This document shows positions 38,817-45,369 of a DNA stretch of 64,000 bases, piece after piece. The stretch lies in the NCBI GenBank assembly GCA_902461815.1, contig CABPZE010000007.1, positions 1-64,000 of the forward strand. The letters run 5' to 3'. The stretch comes from CAG-390 sp003523225 (GTDB lineage Bacteria > Bacillota > Clostridia > Oscillospirales > CAG-272). A model generated the notes under the pieces. It searched no databases. It worked only from the letters and a program-made list of their open reading frames with translations, and was not told where the DNA came from. The first letter of the stretch is position 1. Every line of letters begins with the position of its first letter. Position numbers and translations under genes: made by a program.

Positions 38817-39002
38817 ATGGCAGTACCGAAGAGAAAAGTATCGAAAGCCCGCAGAGACAAGAGACGCTCCAGCACATGGAAGCTCGCAACTCCCGGGATG
38901 GTCAAGTGCCCGAACTGCGGTGAGCTGGTTCTGAATCATCATGTCTGCAAGAGCTGCGGCATGTATGACGGCAAGCAGGTTCTCGTTGTTGAGGATAAGT
39001 AA
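38817..39002 (+). CDS. rpmF: 50S ribosomal protein L32
   Basis: Small large-subunit protein of 61 residues. The start MAVPKRKVSKARRDKRR is diagnostic. The C-terminal zinc-ribbon pair CPNCG and CKSCG (near 31 and 44) marks the zinc-binding paralogue. AGGGAGG precedes the ATG. Confidence 0.97.
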   Translation: MAVPKRKVSKARRDKRRSSTWKLATPGMVKCPNCGELVLNHHVCKSCGMYDGKQVLVVEDK

Positions 39003-39028
39003 TCGAGGCGTTCGATAAGGACATCAGG

Positions 39029-39094
39029 AAAAAGTCGCCTTAGGCGGCGTGGACGGAAAAGTTCCCGGCTGCGCGTCGCGGCGGCTTTTTCTTA
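39029..39094 (+). terminator. Terminator of yceD-rpmF
   Basis: AAAAAGTCGCC (39029-39039) can pair with GGCGGCTTTTT (39080-39090) across internal smaller hairpins, ending in TTTTT. Confidence 0.6.
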
Positions 39095-39153
39095 TCCCGG
39101 CGGAGACCTTCCCACAGTTCAATCAAAAATCCGAGCAATTTATGGAGTAATAT

Positions 39154-40338
39154 ATGAAGATCAGAACAAAAATTGCCGCGATCGTTGCGGCGGCAGTGGC
39201 GGCGTCCCTGCTTCTGACGGGCTGCCAGCTTTCAACGATATTCGGCGGCGAAACCACAAGCGAGAATGCAGACGGCAGTGTTACCACTACACCCGTTACG
39301 GTTGCCGTACCCGAACCGATGGATCTGAGCGGAATTGACTTTTCCCAATATATAAAGTTAAATTACAAGGATATCCCCTTTACCGTGACCTCTCTGCCGA
39401 TATCGCCGGGCGAGGAGGAGATCGACAGCGAGCTGAGCAGTATTCTGGTTTCATACGGGCTTTACGACCTTGACACCACCGCAGAAAAGACTGCGCTTGG
39501 GGATTATCTTGAAATAGAGTACACCGGCTACATGGAGGGCGAGACCTTTGAAGGCGGAACCAGCGAAAAATCCACAATACTTCTCGACACCGAAAAAAGC
39601 GGATACATCCCCGGCTTTGCCGACGGGCTTATCGGAGTGAAGCCCGGAGCTGAGGTTGAGCTGAATCTGACATTCCCGGAGAATTATTATGACGACATTG
39701 CGGGCAAGCCCGTGACCTTCAAGGTCAAGATACACGGCATCTGCCGCCTGCAAATGACCGATGAATCCGCCGCGACTCTCAGCGACGGCAAGTACACGAC
39801 TCTTAATGAATACCGCGTATATCTTAAGGATTATCTGACCGAAATATCGGGACACAACGCGTTCAGCGAGGTGTACGATCAGCTCTGGAGCGAGATAATG
39901 GACCGTTCCGAGGTGATCTCATATCCCGACAAGCAGTATCAGTATTACTATTCGCTGCTGACGAATGACCTTATCAGCTCTGCGCTGAGCGCGGGTATGG
40001 ATTACGACGCATATCTTGCCAAGAACGGAATAACCGCCGAAAGCATTGACGAGGAGATAAAGAGCTACATCAAGTCCGACCTTGTGATCTACGGCATCGC
40101 GGCGGCGGAAAATGTGGAGCTTACCGAGGAAGATTACAGCGATTACGTCAACAAGTATTACGCATACTACGCGCAGTATCTGATCTATTACGGATACACC
40201 ACAGAGCAGATAGTTTCGTATCTGCGCAATCAGGCGTTCAGCGAGGCGGTGCTTTTTGCGGCGTTTTCCTACTGCACGCTTACCGAGAATACCGGAGCAT
40301 CCGATACTCCGGAAACTACATCCGCTCCGAATGAATGA
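39154..40338 (+). CDS. Membrane-anchored FKBP/trigger-factor-like peptidyl-prolyl isomerase
   Basis: A lipoprotein chaperone (394 residues): signal peptide ending LTGC near residue 24, a Thr/Glu-rich linker, and then a trigger-factor-like arrangement without the ribosome-binding domain. An FKBP-type PPIase domain spans about 105-195 (GDYLEIEYTGYMEGETFEGG, GFADGLIGVKPGAEVELNLTFPENY). It is followed by a trigger-factor C-terminal helical domain (200-370). The gene is not the cytosolic tig (no ribosome-binding motif), so it probably folds secreted proteins outside the membrane. It complements the parvulin lipoprotein at 4444-5637. Confidence 0.85.
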   Translation: MKIRTKIAAIVAAAVAASLLLTGCQLSTIFGGETTSENADGSVTTTPVTVAVPEPMDLSGIDFSQYIKLNYKDIPFTVTSLPISPGEEEIDSELSSILVSYGLYDLDTTAEKTALGDYLEIEYTGYMEGETFEGGTSEKSTILLDTEKSGYIPGFADGLIGVKPGAEVELNLTFPENYYDDIAGKPVTFKVKIHGICRLQMTDESAATLSDGKYTTLNEYRVYLKDYLTEISGHNAFSEVYDQLWSEIMDRSEVISYPDKQYQYYYSLLTNDLISSALSAGMDYDAYLAKNGITAESIDEEIKSYIKSDLVIYGIAAAENVELTEEDYSDYVNKYYAYYAQYLIYYGYTTEQIVSYLRNQAFSEAVLFAAFSYCTLTENTGASDTPETTSAPNE

Positions 40339-40347
40339 TAATACTAT

Positions 40348-40376
40348 CCGGGCTGCCGCGCAACGCGGCAGCCCGG
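40348..40376 (+). terminator. Stem-loop after the FKBP lipoprotein gene
   Basis: CCGGGCTGCCGCG and CGCGGCAGCCCGG pair perfectly around CAA, between convergent genes. It shares its GCTGCCGCG arm with the stem-loops at 22825 and 45331. Confidence 0.7.
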
Positions 40377-40390
40377 ATTCCTTTATTGGA

Positions 40391-41797
40391 TCATTCCTGA
40401 TTTTTATCCCGGCAGGGATGAGTATCGGCGGTACTGCTGCAGCATTCAAAGCCGCTGTCAACATAGTTGGCGATAAAGCGCGCGTGCAGCTTGCGCTGCT
40501 TGCACATAGAGCCGTGTTCCTCTCCGTTCACCGCAAGAACCTCGGGAAGGACAAATTTAATACACCTTACAGTCACGTCGCGGCAGTGAGGGCCGAGGTG
40601 CGCGGGTATCAAAAGAGTTTTCATTCCGCGTCGGTATTCTATGCAGTCGTCGACCTCGGTGAGTATCACGGCAAGTGCTACCCGCTTTCCGGGGCAGATA
40701 TTCTTCAGCGTTACGTCAAGCTGAAGTATGCGCCCGAGTGATTCAAGTGAAATATCTCCGGCGTCGAACTCCAGCGTGTCGGTGCAGCCGTCGATGGTGA
40801 TCGGTACTGGCTCGGGACACGTCTCGGGGCGCTCAACGATGTCGCACTCCACCTTTATTGTGGGAGAGGGGAAGGAAACGCTGTTGCCCTCGGCGTCGGT
40901 GTAGCTTACGCTTTCGTTGACCTCAACGTCTCCGGTGCAGCTTCCGGTGTGGCGGACTGTGAAATCAAGGTATGCCCCCTCATTCTCCTTTACTCCCAGT
41001 GCACCTATCCTCCAGACTAACGATGTGTCGCTGAGGATCTCTGCGCTGCCGACGGACGGCTTGGATAGCGCAACGATATTGAAGCAGGGGTTCAGCGTGT
41101 CGCGTATGGAGATCTCGGTAGCTCCGGGACGGGTAATATTTGCGGCAAGATCCTCGAACAGATCTTCAAGCTCCGAGTCGTCAGGCGTTATCGCCACATA
41201 TGAGGATGACGGTTCGGACGCCCATGCTTCGAGCGCGTCGGCGTCAAATCCGCCGCTGCCCGAAAGACCTATACAGTAAATTATTATTCCGTCCGCCTTC
41301 GCGGCGTCTGTGATCGGCACGGGAGAGGGACCCTCCGTGGTCTCGCCGTCGGTGAACATTACGATTATACGGCCGTGCGTGGAGTCGGAGTCAAACATTC
41401 CGACAGCCGTGCTGAATGCGTCCGAATGATTTGTCCTTCCGCCTGCACGCAGTGCGTCCACTGCGTCATCAAGCTCTTCAACTGAGGTAATAAGCCCGGT
41501 ATCTGCGGTTGCGGTGCTGGCAAAGCTGACAATGCCGATCCGGCTTCCGCCGCCTATCTGACCGTCGCCCGGCGTGTCGGTCGCCTCGTCAATTATCTCA
41601 ATAAACCGTTTTGCGCCGCTTTTCAGGTTGGCAAGCGGACTGCCCGCCATGCTGCGCGAGCGGTCAAGCACCAGAACGATGTCAACCGGGTTGGTCATGA
41701 TGTCCGGCGCCGCCGTAAGCGACAGGCGGACGCCGAATTCTCCGCCGCATTCGATTCCTGAGGTGGTAAGCTCTTTGTTTGAGTTTGTAATTCCCAT
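40391..41797 (-). CDS. VWA-domain protein with Cys-rich C terminus
   Basis: A 468-residue protein with no signal peptide. A von Willebrand factor A domain spans about 37-225: MIDAS residues DRSRSM near 46, the Thr in TNHSDA near 122, and DGET near 150 that would bind a divalent metal. After a linker, residues of about 340-440 form a Cys-containing domain (CPEPVPITIDGC, CRDVTVRCIKF) followed by a short tail with paired Cys. VWA proteins mediate protein contacts; partner and location are unknown. AAGGGGGA precedes the ATG. Convergent to the FKBP lipoprotein gene. Confidence 0.78.
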   Translation of the reverse strand: MGITNSNKELTTSGIECGGEFGVRLSLTAAPDIMTNPVDIVLVLDRSRSMAGSPLANLKSGAKRFIEIIDEATDTPGDGQIGGGSRIGIVSFASTATADTGLITSVEELDDAVDALRAGGRTNHSDAFSTAVGMFDSDSTHGRIIVMFTDGETTEGPSPVPITDAAKADGIIIYCIGLSGSGGFDADALEAWASEPSSSYVAITPDDSELEDLFEDLAANITRPGATEISIRDTLNPCFNIVALSKPSVGSAEILSDTSLVWRIGALGVKENEGAYLDFTVRHTGSCTGDVEVNESVSYTDAEGNSVSFPSPTIKVECDIVERPETCPEPVPITIDGCTDTLEFDAGDISLESLGRILQLDVTLKNICPGKRVALAVILTEVDDCIEYRRGMKTLLIPAHLGPHCRDVTVRCIKFVLPEVLAVNGEEHGSMCKQRKLHARFIANYVDSGFECCSSTADTHPCRDKNQE

Positions 41798-41903
41798 ACG
41801 TTTTTATCCCCCTTTTCAAAGCTTTTACACTTGCATTATATGCACAGCCAACCGGGGGTGACATGGGATACTGGAAATCGCGACTTTTTTGCATATATAT
41901 AAT

Positions 41904-41936
41904 AAAAAGACCGCCGCGCATGACGGCAGTCTTTTT
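41904..41936. terminator. Terminator downstream of rpsR
   Basis: AAAAAGACCGCCG (from 41904) pairs with CGGCAGTCTTTTT (ending near 41936). It is placed to end the rpsF-ssb-rpsR transcript on the minus strand. Confidence 0.75.
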
Positions 41937-41949
41937 ATATTGATTGAAC

Positions 41950-42219
41950 TTAAGCTCCTACATAGGGCAGAAGAGTGACCTCGCGGGCGCGCTTGATAGC
42001 CTTCTGAAGCTCGCGCTGATGCTTTGCGCAGGTGCCGGAAACACGGCGGGGAAGGATCTTGCCGCGCTCGCTGATGTACTTGCGCAGACGACCGGCTTCC
42101 TTGTAATCAATATAATCAATTTTGTCCTCGCAGAAAGCGCATACCTTTCTTCTTCTGCGGTTGGGGTTCTGCGGACGGGCAGCGCGGGGAGCGCGCTCCT
42201 TTTCGACCTGTTTATCCAT
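41950..42219 (-). CDS. rpsR: 30S ribosomal protein S18
   Basis: Ribosomal small-subunit protein of 89 residues, partner of S6 on the platform. ATG at 42219 follows GGAGG; the TTG four codons earlier overlaps the ribosome site and is rejected. The RRRRKVCAFCEDKIDYIDYKEA block and RRVSGTCAKHQRELQKAIKRARE are diagnostic, and CAFC plus the TCAKH Cys-His suggest a zinc-binding form. Third gene of the S6-SSB-S18 operon. Confidence 0.97.
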   Translation of the reverse strand: MDKQVEKERAPRAARPQNPNRRRRKVCAFCEDKIDYIDYKEAGRLRKYISERGKILPRRVSGTCAKHQRELQKAIKRAREVTLLPYVGA

Positions 42220-42253
42220 AATAGCCTCCAAATAATTTTAATTAAAGTACGTC

Positions 42254-42715
42254 TCAGAAGGGCAGATCGTCGTCGCCCTTGATGACGTCAAAGTTTTCAG
42301 CGGCACCGGGTGTGGCATACGCCTCGGGGGCGTACTGAGCGGCGGGAGCCGCCGTGGTGCGCTGACTTTCGTTGCGGGAGTCGACGAACATTGCCTCGTC
42401 AACCACAACTTCGGTGGAATAGCGCTTCTGACCCTGCTGATCCTGCCAGTTTCTTGTCTGTATCGAACCTGTGATGCAGAGGGAAGAGCCTTTTTTGAAA
42501 TAACGGGATATAAATTCGGCGGTCTGTCTCCACGCAACGCAGCTGATGAAGTCAGCCTGCTGCTGCGCCTGACCGTCTGCCGAGTGCGTCTGATACCGGC
42601 GATTTACCGCGAGTGTGAAAGACACAACCGAAAATCCGCTTTGAGTCTGCTTCAGCTCAGGGTCTCCGGTAAGTCGTCCGCACAGAACAACTTTGTTAAG
42701 GTTGAGGTTTGCCAC
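42254..42715 (-). CDS. ssb: Single-stranded DNA-binding protein
   Basis: Coats single-stranded DNA during replication and repair and recruits partners by its acidic tip. The 153 residues start at GTG 42715 (AAGGAG 9 bases upstream). The OB-fold is at about 1-105 (NLNKVVLCGRLTGDPELK, FTLAVNRRYQ), followed by a disordered Ala/Pro/Thr linker and a C-terminal GDDDLPF tip. Lies between rpsF and rpsR, the conserved order. Confidence 0.96.
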   Translation of the reverse strand: MANLNLNKVVLCGRLTGDPELKQTQSGFSVVSFTLAVNRRYQTHSADGQAQQQADFISCVAWRQTAEFISRYFKKGSSLCITGSIQTRNWQDQQGQKRYSTEVVVDEAMFVDSRNESQRTTAAPAAQYAPEAYATPGAAENFDVIKGDDDLPF

Positions 42716-42780
42716 GATCCAGTTCTCCTTCGTTCAGCCTGATGTCTTTTGACTTTGTGGATTGCTTATGCCGTGCTTTA

Positions 42781-43242
42781 TCACTCTGCGTCGGCGGGAG
42801 CGGCTTCTTCGGGAGCGGCAGCTTCCTCGACGGGAGCGGCTTCCTCGACAGGAGCTGTTTCCTCGGCGGCGGCCTTTTCGGCAGCCTCGGCGGCGGCAGC
42901 GGCTCTTTCAGCGGCGCGGCGAGCAACTCTCTCGGCTACCGCTTCGTCGATCTTTACGACGATGGAGCGCATAACTGCTTCGTCGATATTGAGAAGTCTT
43001 TCAAGCTCAGTGGGGAATTCCGCAGGAGCCTTGAAGGTAACGACGGTGTAATAACCCTCGTTCTGGTCGTTGATGGGGTACTCGAAGCGGCGCTTGCCCC
43101 ATTCCGCGACGTCTACGATCTCACCGTTGGTGTCGATGAGGTTTACGAATTTCTGCACTGTGGGAGCGGCGGCGTCGGTGCCGGTGCTGATGTCCACAAT
43201 GAACATACATTCGTATGCGTTCATTTTGATTTCGTTTTCCAT
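42781..43242 (-). CDS. rpsF: 30S ribosomal protein S6 with Ala/Glu-rich tail
   Basis: Small-subunit platform protein. Residues of about 8-100 form the S6 domain (YECMFIVDIST, GKRRFEYPINDQNEGYYTVVTF). A tail of about 45 residues rich in Ala, Glu and Pro extends it to 153; typical S6 is 95-135. GGGAGG precedes the ATG. It heads the rpsF-ssb-rpsR operon, with a candidate S6:S18-binding leader between promoter and start. Confidence 0.95.
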   Translation of the reverse strand: MENEIKMNAYECMFIVDISTGTDAAAPTVQKFVNLIDTNGEIVDVAEWGKRRFEYPINDQNEGYYTVVTFKAPAEFPTELERLLNIDEAVMRSIVVKIDEAVAERVARRAAERAAAAAEAAEKAAAEETAPVEEAAPVEEAAAPEEAAPADAE

Positions 43243-43261
43243 ATTATAACCTCCCTATGGA

Positions 43262-43292
43262 CTTGTCGTCCGTGCTTTTTTGGCACGGCAAG
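43262..43292 (-). promoter_or_regulatory. Candidate S6:S18 autoregulatory leader hairpin
   Basis: On the minus-strand RNA, CTTG pairs with CAAG and CCGTGC with GCACGG, leaving an ACGA bulge on the 3' side. It sits just before the rpsF ribosome site and after the promoter. It resembles the reported rpsF-leader motif bound by the S6:S18 complex for feedback control; the match is from memory and unscored. Confidence 0.5.
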
Positions 43293-43328
43293 GAGACGGG
43301 AACACGCCTGCTCCCGCATCATTTGCTT

Positions 43329-43357
43329 ATTATACCATAGCTTTTGGCGGCTGTCAA
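43329..43357 (-). promoter_or_regulatory. Consensus promoter of the rpsF operon
   Basis: Minus-strand TTGACA (complement of 43352-43357), 17-base spacer, TATAAT (complement of 43329-43334). Confidence 0.88.
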
Positions 43358-43366
43358 GACTTTTTT

Positions 43367-43408
43367 CGATATAAATGAAGGGCTTTTCGATATAAATAAA
43401 GGGCTTTT
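43367..43408. repeat. Two tandem 21-base repeats at the GNAT 3' end
   Basis: Two adjacent copies of a 21-base unit beginning CGATATAAATGAAGGGC differ at one base (G to A). The second ends at the GNAT stop. A related fragment, TTTTCGGATATAAAATG, lies just upstream of the GNAT start (about 43972-43988). Confidence 0.7.
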
Positions 43409-43959
43409 TATTCTCTGAGGTCCTTCTGCATGAAATATTCCTTGCGCATGGTTCCGTCCTTCAGCTTGAAGGCATTCGGCCTTTCCCCCACAACGCGAAA
43501 ACCGAATTTTTCGTAAAGATGCCTTGCTCGGTCGTTGCCCTCGATAAATTCAAGCTCCAGTATCTCGACTCCGCGGTCTTTTGCCGCCGCGATAAGCTCC
43601 TCAAACATAGCGGAACCTATGCCGAGATCCCAGTAATCTTTACGAATTGCAATTCCGACAACGGCGCGGTGGCGCATTTTTATGCCGCTTCTGAAGGCAA
43701 TGTCGCAGTTCCCGGCAATTTCTCCGTCAACACTGCAGCAAAGTATCAGCGAGTCGGGGGAGGCAAGGTTGTTTTTTATCCATTCCTCCTCTTTTTCGAC
43801 GCTTATGGTCCATTCCTCCGGGTAGCGGATAAGAAAATCGGTCTCTCCGCAGGCGGTCTTTATACTCTCAAGCAGCTTTTCCGCATCTTCCTTGCGCGGG
43901 CTTCTGAGGATCGCCGTTTTCCCGTTTTTAAGTGTGATCTTCTTTTCTTCAAATATCAT
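43408..43959 (-). CDS. GNAT-family N-acetyltransferase
   Basis: Transfers an acetyl group from acetyl-CoA to an amine substrate. The 183 residues include the GNAT signature: IAGNCDIAFRSG near 86, VVGIAIRKDYWDLGIGSAMFEELIAAA near 103 (acetyl-CoA pyrophosphate loop) and NDRARHLYEKFGFRVVGERP near 145. The substrate (amino acid, polyamine, antibiotic or ribosomal protein) cannot be assigned; it is most like the general RimI/RimL-type. A strong AAGGAG precedes the ATG. A 43-codon open frame with its own promoter lies just upstream on the same strand. Confidence 0.88.
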   Translation of the reverse strand: MIFEEKKITLKNGKTAILRSPRKEDAEKLLESIKTACGETDFLIRYPEEWTISVEKEEEWIKNNLASPDSLILCCSVDGEIAGNCDIAFRSGIKMRHRAVVGIAIRKDYWDLGIGSAMFEELIAAAKDRGVEILELEFIEGNDRARHLYEKFGFRVVGERPNAFKLKDGTMRKEYFMQKDLRE

Positions 43960-44043
43960 TGTTGGTCTCCTTTTTCGGATATAAAATGTGAAAATCGAAA
44001 TCTACTTCGACTTGCACCGTAATTATCCTGATATCCTATGATC

Positions 44044-44175
44044 CTATAACAGACTATACTGAAATTTGGGTACGACAATACAAGCCCGACGGATACCGAT
44101 AAATGGGATAACGCCGTCAGCTTCGACGCAGTAAATATTGATAACAGCTTCAGAAACCGCTTGGCAGACTGTCAT
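44044..44175 (-). CDS. Small ORF of 43 codons with promoter and ribosome site
   Basis: A short open frame read on the minus strand: ATG at 44175, AAAGGA about 10 bases upstream, and a TTGACA-17-TATATT promoter about 30 bases upstream, all properly spaced. The predicted peptide begins MTVCQAVSEAVINIYCVEAD and ends QYSLL. I do not recognise it. It might be a leader peptide, a real small protein or a fragment of a decayed gene. The GNAT gene follows 84 bases downstream. Confidence 0.4.
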   Translation of the reverse strand: MTVCQAVSEAVINIYCVEADGVIPFIGIRRACIVVPKFQYSLL

Positions 44176-44204
44176 TGCCGTAGTCCTTTCGTAAATGATT
44201 ACCC

Positions 44205-44233
44205 AATATATCACATTTCAAATGCGATGTCAA
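44205..44233 (-). promoter_or_regulatory. Promoter of the small ORF/GNAT unit
   Basis: Minus-strand TTGACA (complement of 44228-44233), 17-base spacer, TATATT (complement of 44205-44210). Confidence 0.65.
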
Positions 44234-44367
44234 GCCCATTTTGACACATATTTTTATAAACAGTTAAAAAATATGTGCAAAAGCGGCGTTTTTATGTTAT
44301 AATTTTATTGTGAAAATACGTTTTGCGTGCTGTGCGCAAGCGGCACTGCGGTCGGAAGGGGCAAGAC

Positions 44368-45324
44368 ATGAAGCGCGGCAAGGACGACGGAAAAACCAAA
44401 ATAACGCCGGATGCGACCGGGTCGGAAAACGGTAAAGCTGTCCGCGTTGCTTCCGCTGCGGTGCGGCGCAGACGAAAAAAAGCAACATGCGCGGTAATCA
44501 CCGTACTTGTTGCTGTACTGATATTTGCGGCGTGGCTCTATGGCAGACTTTCCGGCGGAATTTCCGAGGGAGAGGCGCGGTTTTACTTTTTTGACGTCGG
44601 GCAGGGGGACGCGGCGGCGGTGGTCACGCGCGATGCCTGTATCGTGGTTGACGCAGGGACCGAGGCTTCCGAGGAAAGGCTACGGCTCCAGCTTGAGCGC
44701 GCGGGGATAAGGCGAATTGACCTTGCGGTGTTTACGCACCCGCACGAGGATCATATCGGCGGAGCGGATATGCTGATCGAAAATTTTGAGGTCGGCGCTG
44801 TGCTGATGCCGGATAATAAGTCTGACACGCTTACATACGCAAGACTGATATCGGCTTTGCAGAATAAAAACATTGAGCTTATACCGGCAGAGGAGGGATA
44901 CGCCGCGGAGCTTGGCGGGCTGTCGCTTTGCGTACTTTTTGCGTCTGCCGACGCGACCGACGAAAACGATATGTCGGCGGTGGTGAGGATAAGCTTTGGA
45001 GAGACCTCGGCGATATTCACCGGGGACGCCGGCGAGAGCGCCGAGAAAATGATCCTTGAGAAATATCCGGAAGGGGAACTGAGATGCGGCATTCTTAAGG
45101 TGGGGCATCACGGCTCGTCCACCTCCACCTGCACCGAGTGGGCGGAGGCGCTGTCCCCACAGTTTGCGGTGATATCCTGCGGCGCGGTAAACGATTACGG
45201 ACATCCGCACGATGAAGTGCGTCGCCGCCTTGCCGCCGTCGGAGCGGAGATCTTTCGCACCGACCTTGACGGAACGGTCTGCTTTGCCAGCGACGGCAGG
45301 GTGCTGAAGGCGATGAGGCAATAA
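44368..45324 (+). CDS. Membrane-anchored MBL-fold hydrolase (ComEC C-terminal-like)
   Basis: A metallo-beta-lactamase-fold hydrolase resembling the external domain of competence protein ComEC. ATG at 44368 follows GGAAGGGG and gives 318 residues: a basic cytosolic tail, one membrane helix (about 38-58), then the enzyme domain. Motifs: FFDVGQGDAAAV near 74, THPHEDHIGG near 123 (HxHxDH), FTGDAGESAE near 218 and VGHHGSSTSTC near 246. The fold suggests nuclease or phosphodiesterase activity outside the membrane; the true substrate is unknown. The gene stands alone. Confidence 0.82.
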   Translation: MKRGKDDGKTKITPDATGSENGKAVRVASAAVRRRRKKATCAVITVLVAVLIFAAWLYGRLSGGISEGEARFYFFDVGQGDAAAVVTRDACIVVDAGTEASEERLRLQLERAGIRRIDLAVFTHPHEDHIGGADMLIENFEVGAVLMPDNKSDTLTYARLISALQNKNIELIPAEEGYAAELGGLSLCVLFASADATDENDMSAVVRISFGETSAIFTGDAGESAEKMILEKYPEGELRCGILKVGHHGSSTSTCTEWAEALSPQFAVISCGAVNDYGHPHDEVRRRLAAVGAEIFRTDLDGTVCFASDGRVLKAMRQ

Positions 45325-45330
45325 TGAATA

Positions 45331-45364
45331 CCGGGGCTGCCGCGCTTTTGCGCGGCAGCCCCGG
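45331..45364. terminator. Stem-loop between convergent MBL and GH106-like genes
   Basis: CCGGGGCTGCCGCGC and GCGCGGCAGCCCCGG pair perfectly around TTTT. Third member of the GCTGCCGCG stem-loop set. Confidence 0.7.
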
Positions 45365-45369
45365 TGGAA

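Noticed and set aside
44378..45324. True competence gene comEC
   Set aside because: Only one membrane helix and the MBL domain are present; the ComEC channel region is missing.
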